DNA of 64,000 nucleotides from positions 625,001 to 689,000 of the forward strand of contig JARWKL010000014.1 in assembly GCA_029961685.1 (NCBI GenBank), written 5' to 3'. The position numbers and the translations under genes were made by a program. A model generated the notes under the pieces. The model made no database searches. It worked only from the letters and a program-made list of their open reading frames with translations, and had not been told where the DNA came from. This DNA comes from Aristolochia californica (Eukaryota; Streptophyta; Magnoliopsida; Piperales; Aristolochiaceae). Of the stretch, positions 35,331-47,072 are shown piece after piece. Every line of letters starts with the position of its first letter. The stretch's first letter is position 1.

Positions 35331-35856
35331 TCCGGTTTCCCTTGTGTCTGAGCTGGATTCAAGGCGAGTTGGAAGGGATTTCCCCGAAAAACGAGGGAGC
35401 AAATCCAACCCTCACCCTTCAAAACCGAGTTGATCCGGACGAGTCTCACCCAGTCGGAAAACCATGGGCCGGAATGCTGCAAGAGCAATCTGTGGCAACT
35501 CGACCGTATCGTGTGGTTATGCAATTGACGAAAACCCACTTTCCTGTCTCTCCACTCTCGAGCTATTAAGTTTGCATCTCTCTCGTTTTGCTATTCTGAA
35601 ACCCAATCCAAGTTGCTAAAAGATAGACGGGTAAGCTATTTAGAACATAAGCATTTAGTTGTTTTCATGGTTTTGTTAATTTGGATAGTTAACAAACATG
35701 GATCTTTGTAGATCTCTTTGTACTAGCTTTGGAGACTTCCCTGTTTTGGCATCACATGCGGAAGCTAGACGGATAAGAGCTGTGCTTTGTATTGATGTTG
35801 AAAAAATCTTATATATGATTGTAATAGGGCATGTTTGTGGTTTGTCTTACCTTTAG
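35331..35856 (+). repeat. Duplicated CCMH leader region, copies A' and B' fused
   Basis: Copy A' (35331-35641) is directly joined to copy B' (35642-35856). Compared with the first copy, about 940 bases between the donor region GTAAGCTATT and GAACATAAGC are missing. The donor GACGG|GTAAGC is preserved at 35631, so this is a genomic deletion in intron sequence and not a spliced retrocopy. Confidence 0.85.
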
Positions 35857-36695
35857 TGTGCCTTTACTTTGCTTGTTTCTGAAATCTCATGGTGTTTTAC
35901 ATGTGCTCTTACATATTTTGTTGTTTGTTTCACTCACTTTCTCTTGTAAAGATCTTTTCCTTTTATCTAGATGTTACTTCATTGGAAAGATCTTTTCTGT
36001 ACTTGCTTTTATGGTTGCATTGTATGGCTCTCCTACTATAGGAAAATATATATAAAAAGAATTATGGTTCATTCGTATAAAAAGAGATTGATGACATCAG
36101 TTCTGGTATAAATAATAAATAAAAGAGAGTTTTTTCTTGTATTCATCATTTTCATATAAGGGTGATAAGTTGAGGTGTTTAAAAATAGTAACTTTTGTGC
36201 ATATGCAATTTTCTAATACTCAAATTTTCACCATTTTCTAGTAAAAGGCATTAACTGCTACTGGGAAAAACAAAACAAATTCCAGGTCCGTTTCTTAATA
36301 AGGCACCAACATTTTCCAACTTGTAATTTTCCTAGGAAGTCTTAGTAAGGAAACTTGTTTCTACCCTTTCCCAGGGTATAACATTCCAGCCAGGGTCAGT
36401 GGCTTGGCCTTAATGTTATTTAGTTTTGTAATTTTCGTTGGTAAAATCTAGTGTAATGGTGGATAGATGTTTCATAAGATCTCTTTGCTAGATCATGATT
36501 TTTTTCAGCAGATGTTTTAGCTCACCCCTCAAAATGATGCATAAATCTAACTGCATTAGGTTATTAGATCCTATTAAGCAGTGAAAAATTCTTGGCCACC
36601 TCTTCAGCAATCAATATTTTTTTTACTCAAACCATTTGACTGACAATTTATTTAAATCTTTGCAGTTTCAAAGAGGCATCTGAATAAATTCCTGA

Positions 36696-38434
36696 ATGGA
36701 GGGAGATGCTGATGCACTAAAGAAGGTTCAGACCGTAGAAGCGCGTGCTAGAAATATTAGTCACAATGTTCGTTGTACTGAATGTGGCAGCCAGTCCATT
36801 GAAGATTCGCAAGCAGACGTTGCTGTTCTTCTCAGAAAAGTGCATACCTCTTTCTTTTCTTACTGTATAAACTACTGCTTGCAATTTTTTTGTTGCCCTG
36901 TTTTAATAGGTGTCTCCAGAAAACATTTGGAATTAAAGTCTTTTTCTGATAAAAAAAATGAATCAGGTGAAGTTGATTTGCTCATATCTCTGACTTACAA
37001 TTCTGTTTAAAACATTGAGTCAAGAGTGATTGAGATGAAATGGGAAAGTTATCTGTTGCTTTGGCATTTTAAATAGTTTCAGTTCTGAATATTACAAAAT
37101 AGTAGGCATAGTGTGAAGTTCATTGAATTGGTTTGAGGATAGACTCGTAAAATGAAATCTAAAAACATTAACTTGGTGACTGGCTCCTTCAACTTTTAAA
37201 TTGGTTATTTATTACTCTTTGTTATTTTCTGAGATTGGCTTAAATTCAAACTCCTGAAAAAGTGTAAAACAAAAATCTGAGTGGAAACTGATGTTTGTCC
37301 TTATCTTTGTCCAGACGGTTATCATTTCTAGTTGAGCCAACAAGAACCTAATTCAATTTTTTATTACAGCCCAAACTTGTAACAACTGGTTAAAGCTTCT
37401 TGGAATGGTCAATTTATCAGAATAAAATTGGCAAGTAGGGTTTAGGTATAAGGGTTTTAACAAGAAAAAAGAAACTTTGCTTCATATATTATGGGGGCTA
37501 GGCATAAGGAGTCTTTTACACTATGTGTATATTTGTGGGTATTAAATGTGTATAATATACTCGTTGAGTAGCTTGCGTAGCTCTAAAATGAGAGTAGTTG
37601 CATTTCTCTTTGTCTCTATGTATGTTTGGCTGTATTATATTTATATATAGGGTCTTTCTGTCTTTTTTGTTTCCTTTTTGCATTTACACAGTTGATTCGT
37701 GATGAGATTCGGGCTGGCAAATCTGATAAAGAGATCTTTAAAAAGCTTGAGGAGGATTTTGGAGAAACTGTGCTTTATACCCCTCATTTTGATCTCCAGA
37801 CAGCAGCCATTTGGTTATCACCGGTGAGTTTCTCGAATTCAATTTGATACATTAACTATAGCATTGTTTCTTTAATCCATGACAAATGGCTATTCGAAAG
37901 ACAATAATCAGTGGCAAGTATAACTATTGTTAAATACAAAAGCTTCTGTGCCAAAATTTTCATTTATTAGTGGAAACGCCACTGTCAGGGAAAGGTGCTA
38001 TTCTGTTGTTGGCTGGGTCTGTATGTGCAAAGATAACTTCAGAACGTTTAAGATATAATAAGTAGTTGGGGTAAGTAGGGTTGCATTGAAAGTGGCTGGA
38101 CTCATAGGAACCAGCAATAATCACTGAAGCAAGTATTCTTACTAAAAAGAAAGAGTCTCTAGAAATGTGAAAATGGACAATCAAGGTTCTTAATTTGCTC
38201 TCTTCTGGTAGAGATTGGAAACTCTCTTGACTATCTTCGTTTTCAATGCAGTTCTTTGTTGCAGGGACTGCAGCTGGTGTATGGGCTTACCGACGGCATA
38301 AATTGAGGACAAATGTGCACATCATGGCATTGAACCTTGTTAGAGGTGTACCTTTGACCCCAAAAGAGAAGCAAACCATGCTTGACCTTCTAACCCCTCC
38401 TCAGCCACAAAGGAGGACATGGTGGGGCATGTGA
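36696..38434 (+). CDS. CCMH: Cytochrome c-type biogenesis protein CcmH, mitochondrial
   Basis: Three coding exons, 36696-36839, 37692-37823 and 38252-38434, join in phase 0 to give 152 residues (Arabidopsis CCMH is 159). CCMH is an inner-membrane oxidoreductase of the mitochondrial System I cytochrome c maturation pathway; it acts on the heme-binding cysteines of apocytochrome c and associates with the CcmF subunits. The redox motif VRCTECGSQSIEDSQAD has its two cysteines at 27 and 30. A membrane span follows the amphipathic FDLQTAAIWLSP stretch (about 88-105), then a basic KLRTNVHIMALNLVRGVPLT segment. As in Arabidopsis, there is no obvious cleavable presequence. A leader exon begins at 36666 after the acceptor TTTGCAG, with two candidate upstream leader exons ending at 34148 or 35630. 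The ROP gene downstream is convergent. Confidence 0.94.
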
Positions 38435-39201
38435 CTTCCTTACTGTTCTGTGGTCTATCCGTAGCTTAAATTCATTTGACTTGTTTTTTTTATCTTTTCT
38501 CTTTTCATTCATATTCCTCGTTTCAGTAATGTGGATAACTAGCAAGGTCCAGTCTCCGGCTTTTTGGCAAATTTGAACATATTATACATTGTTGGTCCGA
38601 ATTCGAATTTGATCTGTTAGAAATTTGTCTTGTCGAAAGAGTTCTGTTTCTTTCTGGTTTGTCTCCTTTTTTGTTTCCCTCTTGTAATCAAAATCTCCAG
38701 AGCGTTTAGTAACCTTCAAATTTATAATCTTAAAACCAATTGCTACAGAATGCCAAATTCATTTCCACATAATTTGTCAAACAAGTTACTGCTACTGCGA
38801 ACTAATTTATACTGAAATAAGATTTTTGACCTTCAGCTGACACAGCAGCATATATTTAGATGCTGCCTCCATAATCATTTTGATCCACACTTCATTCTCT
38901 CCTTTGTTCTTTTGACACCTATTTGCACATTGGAACGGATGACTCTTGCATCAATGGTAAATTTTCAATACATAATCTTGTTTTCTTTGAAGATTTGTCT
39001 GACAGAAATATGAAAAATTAAAGACACATTAAGCTCAAACCCAGTAAGAAGTGCAAAAAAGAAAGGATACAGGGGCAAGAGAACGAATAATTCCCTCCAC
39101 CCACAAAAAATTTCTTACTACACTGTTACAAGGGAGCTGAATAAACACAAAAGAGGTCACTGGGATGCTACATAACAAAGATATCGTCTCGGACTGAGTG
39201 C
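38435..39201. other. Convergent 3' regions of CCMH and the ROP gene
   Basis: Short spacer, mostly 3' UTR of the two converging genes. I see no further gene, and the small frames here are chance. Confidence 0.6.
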
Positions 39202-41169
39202 CTACGCAGTGCAGCCGCTTCCACACATGACATTACTGTATAGAAGAAGAGATCAGTTAGCAACCAAGAAGATGGCTCCAGGAGAACAGGGTGAAATAGA
39301 GTAAATGGGCAGTACTGAAGTGAAAATCTAATAGCAAAATCAGAGGTTGCAACTTTGTAGGCACAGATTTTCTTGATGGAATCAGTTAAAACTCATATTC
39401 CACAACCTTAAGACAAATCGGTTTCAAAATCAACTATCATTACACGAAATGAATTTAACCACTTACATAATGGAGCAGCCAGAACTCCTTTTTTTCTCTG
39501 CCATCTCTTTCCTACGAGGAGGTTGAAGCACAACCTTGATTGCAGTATCAAACACAGCTTTGATGTTCTATCAAGCAAAATGAAAAAACCGTCAGGAAAT
39601 GTAAGCTAGACCTGAAACTTCTAACACAAAAGACAAGCACCAACTGAAGGATTTCTTCCTGCTTTTTTCTCATTTTTGTGTTTTGAGCAAAATGGGACTT
39701 CCTTTTTCACATTTATAACTTCTAAATAGTAAACCTTAGAGACAGAAGCTTCCAGAGCCAACCTGCTGAGTTTTAGAGCTGCACTCTATATAGGCTGCAG
39801 CACCAATTTGTTTCCTAAGCTCCTCTCCCTGAATTTTTTCATTTAATACACAGATACTCCCAATGAGTTCAGCTCGTTCAATGTAGAAGACAACTTGATT
39901 TCAAAAGACAAAAAAGACAATGCCTACTTGAGCTGATGTTATTGCACCAGAACGTATATGATCAGCAAGATATCCTTTGTCATCCCGAAGATCTGAAATA
40001 ATGAGAATGTCATCCAAACTAGTAAAACGAGTTAAACAACATTAACCCAAAAATAGACAGCAAACTTAATCTGTCAGATTTTCTTCAACGCACCTAACTT
40101 AGTCCCAACAAGAACAATTGGAACATTGGGCGCAAAACGACGAAGTTCAGGCATCCACTGATCAACAAGACCAGAAATAAAATCACAGTCAATAAAATGC
40201 TGAATGCAGTTAGCCATTAAAGCATTTGAACATACATCTCAAGCCACATCGCTGGGTTTCCTGAACCTATTTATTATGCTCAGCAGAGCATGCGAAATAG
40301 AGAAAGAGAGAGAGAGAGAGAGGGAGAGAGAAGAGTGGTTTTTGTGTACCTTCTTGAGAACATTCTCGTAGCTTGCTCTGCTGAGCAGAGAGAAAGCCAG
40401 AACAAACACATCTGCCCCCCTGTAGCTGAGCGGCCTTAACCTGCTGTAGTCTTCTTGGCCTATACATTTGGAAAAGGATAAGAAAGTATTAAGAGACAAA
40501 TACAGATTGTTTTGCCTGGAAAAGGAAACATGAACAGAATAACTCCCGAATGAGCACTATCATGGTCTTATTAAACGAAGATAATAGTACCTGCCGTGTC
40601 CCAGAGCCCCAGGTTGACAATGCTTCCATCAACAGCGACATTAGCACTGAAGTTGTCAAAAACAGTGGGTACATAGTCCTGCCAGGGGAAATAGTCAGAG
40701 GGAAGTCATTCGGAGCTGCAGCTCACTCGAAGAGGAAAACGAGTGAGGGAAGAAGTTCGGAAGTCTGAACGCGAGTGTTGGGGAAAAAAATACGAAAAAG
40801 TCTGACGATAACATAGCATCAATATCACATCTTTGCCGGAAATACTGGAAAAACATCACAACAAGCAATACAATACCTGAACGCATTACTCTCCCTTCAA
40901 GGAAAACATCCAAACACGGCCGGGTTTTAAAATCCAAAACAGATTTCAAATCCAAACCATAAGAAAACAAAATCGAGTCAAAGCACAAATTTTCTTTAGA
41001 AATTACTCAACAAATCCAGGTCCTAGACCACAAAACGAGCAATGTAAAGAGACACAGTAGAAAAACTCACAGTGGGGAACTTGTTGCTGGTATAACAGAT
41101 GAGCATGCAGGTCTTCCCAACAGCTCCATCTCCGACTGTGACACATTTAATGAACTTCGAAGCATTCAT
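39202..41169 (-). CDS. ROP: ROP/RAC small GTPase, type II (GC-CG box)
   Basis: Eight exons join in phase on the minus strand: 41071-41169, 40591-40678, 40350-40459, 40094-40157, 39928-39992, 39763-39828, 39467-39567 and 39202-39235. The product has 208 residues. ROPs are plant Rho-type switches at the plasma membrane controlling polarity, ABA signalling and NADPH oxidase. Motifs: P-loop GDGAVGKT at 13-20, effector region [22 protein letters not shown] at 59-65, TKLD at 118-121 and CSSK at 158-161. The basic tail [21 protein letters not shown] carries the GC...CG pair (C195, C202) that marks type II ROPs, which are S-acylated. The 34-base last exon is easy to miss. Without its removal, the preceding intron gives the ending GCSIM-stop, a CaaX box. 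Intron 3 holds a (GA)n run at about 40298-40325. A copia element begins about 800 bases upstream of the start. Confidence 0.92.
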
Positions 41170-41961
41170 TTTTCTTAGCTAACGCCTTGCCCAGAGAACC
41201 TGAATCTTCTGGAATGAAAAGCAGGACAACCCCAGTGCCGATTCAAGAACAACAGCGAGAAACGAAAGAGAACCACAGCACAAGAAGAAGTGAAAGAACT
41301 GAGACAGGACAGATATAATAGATATCTGTCTTGGGGATCAAGGCATAAAAAAATTAAAAAAGGAGCGAGGAAGAGGGAGAGAGAGAGAGAGACAGAGAAA
41401 GAGATCAGAGGGGAGCAGAAGATGCTACAGTCAAACAGTCTTCCTGCACTTGCATCCCTCTCAGTAAATTTCAAATCCAACAGAAATTTTTTCGAAATGC
41501 CGAAAGTATGATGTATGGGTCCCACTTCACGTCAAACGGCTCTCTCGGGCTTTCACAAATTCCACAAAATCACATCAAAGGTTCCACGTGTCCGTTCTCG
41601 CCTTGTAATGACCATAATACCCCCATTAATTTAATCGTAGCATCTTGCACGAGGCCAGTCAGGGGCAACATCGTGTCCGGAGCGAAGAGATACGGGGGTA
41701 ACTTAGTCTTTCCATATTTCAAGATCGCCGATTAAAGAGGGGTCGGCTGCTCGCTCCGGTTCGAAATTCCAAATCGTCAAAAACTCGACGACTTCTCAAA
41801 AGATTCGACCAACTTCGACGCCAAAGCTTCCACAGGAAGATCCACTTTGGAACATTTAAAGTTTTCGGAGAGAGAATTTGGGCCCACAATAAGAGGACCT
41901 ATTATGATCCCAACCGTTGATCAATTGGGCCCATCAGACAATTCAGCCAAGCGACGACAAT
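41170..41961 (-). promoter_or_regulatory. ROP leader and promoter region
   Basis: The 5' flank of the ROP gene up to the copia insertion. It holds a GA-rich microsatellite at about 41375-41405, probably within the leader, and no recognisable protein. The original upstream DNA resumes at 47328 beyond the retrotransposon. Confidence 0.5.
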
Positions 41962-41966
41962 ATAAG
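41962..41966. repeat. Target-site duplication, left (ATAAG)
   Basis: ATAAG directly abuts the left LTR, and the same five bases abut the right LTR at 47323-47327. Five-base target duplications are typical of copia integration. Confidence 0.92.
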
Positions 41967-42193
41967 TGTAAAACAGAGAGCCGAAAATAATAACAGAGAT
42001 TGAACGAATGGTTTTCCGATGAGTTTATTCTTCTCCGTTAGGAGGCTATTTATAATACATTACAAGTTGATTTTATGATCAATTTAGATCCTAAAATCAA
42101 GGAATAGAATCAAGAATATAATCACTGGATCGGAGGAAACAATCACGCTATACAGTTTCCTCCGATCACGCTATACAGCTATACATTTCAACA
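41967..42193 (-). repeat. 3' LTR (227 bp)
   Basis: Bounded by TG...CA (TGTTGAAATG to TGTTTTACA on the minus strand). It matches the right LTR except for about seven single-base differences, mostly transitions, and has one copy of the CTATACAGTTTCCTCCGAT unit where the other LTR has two. Confidence 0.95.
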
Positions 42194-42206
42194 CTCCCCC
42201 TCAAGT
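42194..42206 (-). promoter_or_regulatory. Polypurine tract
   Basis: On the minus strand, AACTTGAGGGGGAG directly precedes the 3' LTR, the expected place of the plus-strand primer. Confidence 0.85.
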
Positions 42207-43617
42207 TGGTGCATAGATATCAGTCAAACCCAACTTGTCAATTATACCATGAAATGTTTTCCCTGATACTGCCTTCGTGAGCATATCAGCCATCTGACTC
42301 GCAGATTGAATAAAGGGGAATTGTATAATCTTTGCATCAAGGTTCTCTTTGATGAAATGACGATCAACTTCGACATGTTTAGTGCGATCATGTTGAACTG
42401 GATTTTGTGCAATTACGATAGCTACCTTGTTATCACAGTGAAGATTCATAGGTTTGTCGTAGTCAATCCCTAAGTCTCTCAGTATATTCCATATCTATAA
42501 CAACTCGCATACACCATGAGTCATACCTCGAAATTTAGCTTCAGCACTTGATCTTGATACTACCTTCTGTTTTTTGCTTATCTGTATACCCTTCAATACT
42601 AGAGATACCATTTTTTGAGAATAATAGACTTTTTCTTGGAGCACTCTTTAAGTATCTCAAGATCCGATAGACTGTTTACATATGTTCTTCACTTGGTGCA
42701 TGCATGAACTGGCTCACAACGCTTACTGCATATGCTACATCAGGCCTTGTGTGGGATAGGTAGATTAATCTTCCAATTAATCGCTGATAACGCCCTTTGT
42801 CTACTGGAATTTGATCTGAAAGAATTCCGAGTTTATGATGCATTTCCATGGGCGTCTCTATTGGTTTACAGTCAAGCATTCCGGTTTCGGCTAGAAGATC
42901 CAACACATATTTTCGTTGTGAAGGGAAGACTCCATGTTTCGATCTTGCAACTTCAATCCCCAAAAAATATTTAAGTTGTCCGAGATCCTTCATTTCGAAT
43001 TTAGTAGCTAAATACTCCTGTAAAGCTTGTATTTCACCTGGGTCATCTCCTGTCACGACCATATCATCAACATATACAATTAATGTTGTTACCTTTCCTT
43101 CTTTGTGTTTTATAAACAAAGTATGATCTGAGTTACTTTGTTTATAACCAAACTCCTTCATTGTAGCCGAGAATCTCCCAAACCATGCTCTAGGTGACTG
43201 TTTCCGCCCATACAATGACTTCTTCAATTTACAAACTTTACCTTGAGACAAAGAACCACTTTTTACCCCTGGTGGTAGTTCCATGTAGACTTCTTCTTCT
43301 AAGTCTCCATTGAGGAAGGCATTTTTAACGTCAAATTGTTGCAGAGGCCAGTCTCGATTTGCTGTTATAGATATAAGAATACGAATTGTATTGATCTTAG
43401 CTACTGGTGCAAAAGTATCCTGATAGTCTATCCCATACCTTTGCGTATATCCTTTTGCAACTAGCCAAGCTTTATATCTGTCAATGCTTCCATCCGGTTT
43501 GAGTTTCAATGTGAACACCCATCGACATCCAATTGTTTTTATTCCTTTAGGTTGGGGAACAAGTTCCCAAGTGGCATTTTTTTGTAGAGCCTCCATCTCT
43601 TCGTTCATCCCTTTTTT
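42201..43617 (-). pseudogene. Copia reverse transcriptase and RNase H, broken
   Basis: The reverse transcriptase part (43608-42679) is long and well preserved, from CRWVFTLKLKPDGSIDRYKA through KNAFLNGDL to the catalytic YVDDM and the SQFMHAPSEEH end. A TAA at 42676-42678 interrupts the connection to RNase H. Around 42560-42570 an internal deletion removes the first RNase H active-site region and shifts frame, and a TAG follows at 42495-42497. The final piece (42449-42201) keeps HCDNK and the TKHVEVDRHFIKE motif. No intact RNase H is possible. Confidence 0.9.
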
Positions 43618-45756
43618 TCATTTTGGATCAGCTAATGCATACCGCACATTACTAGGAATAGAAACCCTGGATAATTGATCAACAGTAAATGCATACGATT
43701 TAGTCAACCTATGGGAGGACACATAGTTATTGATTGAGTATTTGGTCTTGGCTTCAAGATCAGGTTCATACTGTTTTTTTGGAGTTCCCCTATTCAATCT
43801 TTGTGGATATCTAGAGGTTATGTTTTCTGTAGGAAGACATGTTTCATTAGACTCATCAGACATAGGATTCGTATTTACCTGAGGAGGAACATTCCGGGTT
43901 GATTCTTCAGTTGTTGGTGCAGACGGGGGCAACTCTGGGGGTTCTTCAGGTGAAATTACTGAATCACAGTCTTGTTGCACATCATGACACTTAAAAAATT
44001 CATTCACCACTTCTAACTCAATAAATTCGGCACCTCTTTCAACATCTCTGTTAGTTTCATGTGGAACATTCTCTTCATTTGAACTCTCCCCCTGAAGAGA
44101 TGTCCAAGAAACTCCCCCTGAATAATAAGGGACTGATTCATGGAAGGAGACATCTAAAGTCACATGGAGCTTGTTGGTGTGTGGATCATAACACCGATAT
44201 CCTTTTTGAAAATCAGAGTAGCCAACAAATACACATCGCTTGGCACATGGATCAAGTTTATTTCGCAAGATCTTTGGGATATGAACATAACCGGTACACC
44301 CAAAAATTCGGGGTTCAAGATTTGGAAGATGGGGAATTGAAATCAGGGATTGCAGCTTGTGTAGAGGAGTTTGAAAATTAAGTACTCTAGAAGGTGTTTG
44401 ATTGATGAGGTAGGCAGCAGATGTGATAGCTTCGCCCCAATAAAATCGAGGCATATTCATGCCAAAGAGAGAGGCACGCACTACTTCCAAAAGTTGTCTA
44501 TTCTTTCTTTCTGCCAATCCATTCTGTTGGGGAGTATAGGTGCAAGAAGTCTGGTGACGAATTCCATGAGTGGTCAGAAAAGTTTCGAGAGGAGCATTAA
44601 CAAACTCAGTACCATTGTCAGATTGCAAAACACGAATCTACTTTTGGTATTGAGTATGTATCATTGTATGGAATTTCTGAAATGTTAGACACACATCACT
44701 TTTTTGGATAAGCAGAAATACCCAAATCATTCTAGTGCATTCATCAATAAATGTCACAAAGTAACGAGCTCTAGAAATAGAAGGAATTTTGGCTGGACCC
44801 CAAACATCAGAATGAATAACCGCAAAAGGTTCAAAATTTTTATTCAAACTCGGGAAATAAGCAATACGGTGGCTTTTAGCCAATTCACATGTGTCACAAT
44901 GAAAATGCACATCAGTCAAACCTGAAAAAAATTGAAGTCGCAATTTCTTAAGATAACCAAAGGAAAGGTGGCCTAATCGTCGGTGCCATAACCATACAGT
45001 TGTTTGAGCATTATCTTCACTGCTAGCTTGATTTGTCTGACTGATTTTCGATCCCCCGTTCTCTGTCAACTCCAAATAGTAGAGTTTGCCCCGTCTAACA
45101 CCATAACCAAAAATCTTCCGGGTTAGAATGTCCTGAAAGACACAAAATGAGGGCCAAAAAGTTACAGTATAAGCAAGAGTGGAAGTAATTTGGCTAACAG
45201 ACAACAGGTTATATTCAAGAGAGGGAACCACAAGGACAGTATCTAATGTCAGATTATTGGATAATATAACAGATCTTTCCCCAGTAATAGGAGAGGTACT
45301 ACCATTGGCTGTTGAAATAACAGATTGTGGAAAAGGTAGGATGGATTGTAACTGACTGGGATCCCTTGTCATGTGATCGGATGCACCTGTATCAATAATC
45401 CAAGGTCTATTATTAGAATGTACAGAAAATACTAATGCATTAGCGAGAATACCTGGATGGGCAACATTTGCAGTAGGTAGCTCCTGATTATCTTCCATGG
45501 ATGTCACCATAGTTTTCCCAGCAATCTTGTTACGGGGATTTTTCCAAAAATCCCGCCACTCCGGATAGCCAATAATCTCATAACACCGGTGTTGTGAATG
45601 TCCTTTTTTTCCGCAGTGAATACATACACGATTGTTACCTTTGCCAGAGGATTGAGGGTTTCGACTGTTTGATGATCCTTGTCGGTTTTGGTTGACTAAC
45701 ATCGCCGAGTTCTCGGAGACTGGGCAATAACTCCCCATTGTCTGTCTTTGTTGATA
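43618..45756 (-). pseudogene. Copia zinc knuckle, protease and integrase, broken
   Basis: Contains CIHCGKKGHSQHRC (CCHC zinc knuckle), the protease motif WIIDTGASDHMT, the pre-integrase LWHRRLGHLSFGYL, the HCDTC zinc motif, and the integrase core with HSDVWGPA, QSDNGTEF and TPQQNGLAERKN. A TAG at 44638-44640 splits the integrase core, and a TGA at 43618-43620 separates it from reverse transcriptase. All pieces are in one frame, so these are point mutations rather than frameshifts. Confidence 0.9.
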
Positions 45757-46407
45757 TTAGCATCTGACATATGCATATGTACTCTCCAAATCAAGTTTGG
45801 GGTCTTTTCGCAAAATTTCTCCATGAACTTGATCAAACTCGGAGTCAAGCCCACTGAGAAAAATATGAACCCGAAGCCTAGCCATTGCAGAGTGCAACTG
45901 GATTAGCCCTTCGACTGTTCCTTCTTGAGATATAGTTCTATGATCAATCTCTTGGAAAATAGCAACCAGTTCATTGTAGTATGTGGATAACGATCTACCA
46001 TTTTGTTTGGTAGAAAAAGATCTCTGGTTCAGCTCAAATATACAAGTTTCATCGGATCCATCATAGAATGTTTTTGATACTGCTTCCCATATCTCCTTGG
46101 CAGTGGAGAGGCGAATAAATCGCTGCATGAGCAACGGACTCATGGAGTCAATAAGCCAACTTTTGACTCTTTGATTGTCAGTAATCCATGCTCCAAGATT
46201 GGCATCACCAGATGCTGGTTTTTTTGTTTCGCCGATGAGGTATCCAACTTTGTTGTGTGTGCCAATTTGCATCTCCATGAGTTGAGACCATAATGAATAA
46301 TTGGTCTCATCGAGGATAATTCCAGTTGGAAACGCAGAATTATCTTGGTGGACTATAATCTGTGGTGATGGGATAAGTTCGGTGGATGCGCCTGTAGTGG
46401 TGGCCAT
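45757..46407 (-). pseudogene. Copia gag, ended by a premature stop
   Basis: 216 codons from ATG at 46407, with the copia gag (UBN2-type) pattern: LDETNYSLWSQLMEMQIGTH near the N-terminus, then LWS-like, EIWEAVSKTF and FLSGLDSEFD motifs. A TAA at 45757-45759 stops the frame just before the zinc knuckle. The downstream frame is the same, so the break is a single nonsense change. Confidence 0.9.
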
Positions 46408-46429
46408 CGATCTGATTTTTTTTTTCTAA

Positions 46430-47060
46430 TCCGGTCCGGTTCGGTTCAGTTCAGTCCGGTTCGATCTGGTCCGGTTCGGTACGATTTGGGTGGATTCAAT
46501 TCTGGTCCGCTCCAGTGCTGGTCCGATCCGGTTCGGGTTTAGATCAGTTCGGTCCGATTCGATTGACCCGCCGGTCTGGGTCGGCTGGAAAAATAAAGGA
46601 ACAGTACCTAAGTTTCAAAAAAATACCTTCGTCTTCGGCAACGACAGTGGAGCTTCGGTTTTAGTCGAAACAGGGTGGTGATGTCGTCGTCGGCGATCGT
46701 CGACACTCGTCAGCGATCGTCGACGACGTGATTTTGACTATAGGACCGTGGTAAGAGAACTCTGTTCTCTTCCGGAAATTAGGAACCTTCGTCTTCGGCA
46801 ACGGCAGCGGAGCGTCGGCTTTAGTCGGAACAGGGTGGTGGTGTCATCGTCGGCGCTTGTCTTCGGTCTTCAGTGATCGTCGTCGGGCGTCGGCGACATT
46901 CTTTTGGCGTCGGGACAGCCGGAATACGGAGTTGCAGAAAAAACAGAGTTCTGCAACTCCGGCGGATTTTTTTTTCTCCTTCCTCCGGCTTCCTCCTTCG
47001 GCGATTACGGGAGCACTTAGCTCTGACTTTCTGCGACGGTAAAGAGAGGATAATTCTCCT
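46430..47060 (-). repeat. Copia 5' untranslated region with internal repeats
   Basis: Between gag and the primer-binding site, 46430-46560 is built of GGTTCGGTTC-like words. Separately, a segment at 46622-46690 (ACCTTCGTCTTCGGCAACG onward) recurs at 46784-46850 with a few changes. No protein is recognisable here. Confidence 0.7.
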
Positions 47061-47072
47061 GCTCTGATACCA
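47061..47072 (-). promoter_or_regulatory. Primer-binding site for initiator Met tRNA
   Basis: On the minus strand TGGTATCAGAGC immediately follows the 5' LTR. This is the standard plant copia site complementary to the 3' end of initiator tRNA-Met. Confidence 0.93.

Noticed and set aside
39463..39567. Reading the ROP gene as a type I protein ending in the CSIM CaaX box, with TAA at 39463-39465 as the stop
   Set aside because: The TAA is part of a perfect GTAAGT donor, and a downstream 34-base exon completes a GC-CG box in phase, which fits type II ROPs. I kept the CaaX reading only as a possible intron-retention form.
42732..44925. Plus-strand frames inside the copia element
   Set aside because: Antisense to reverse transcriptase and integrase, with no domain of their own.
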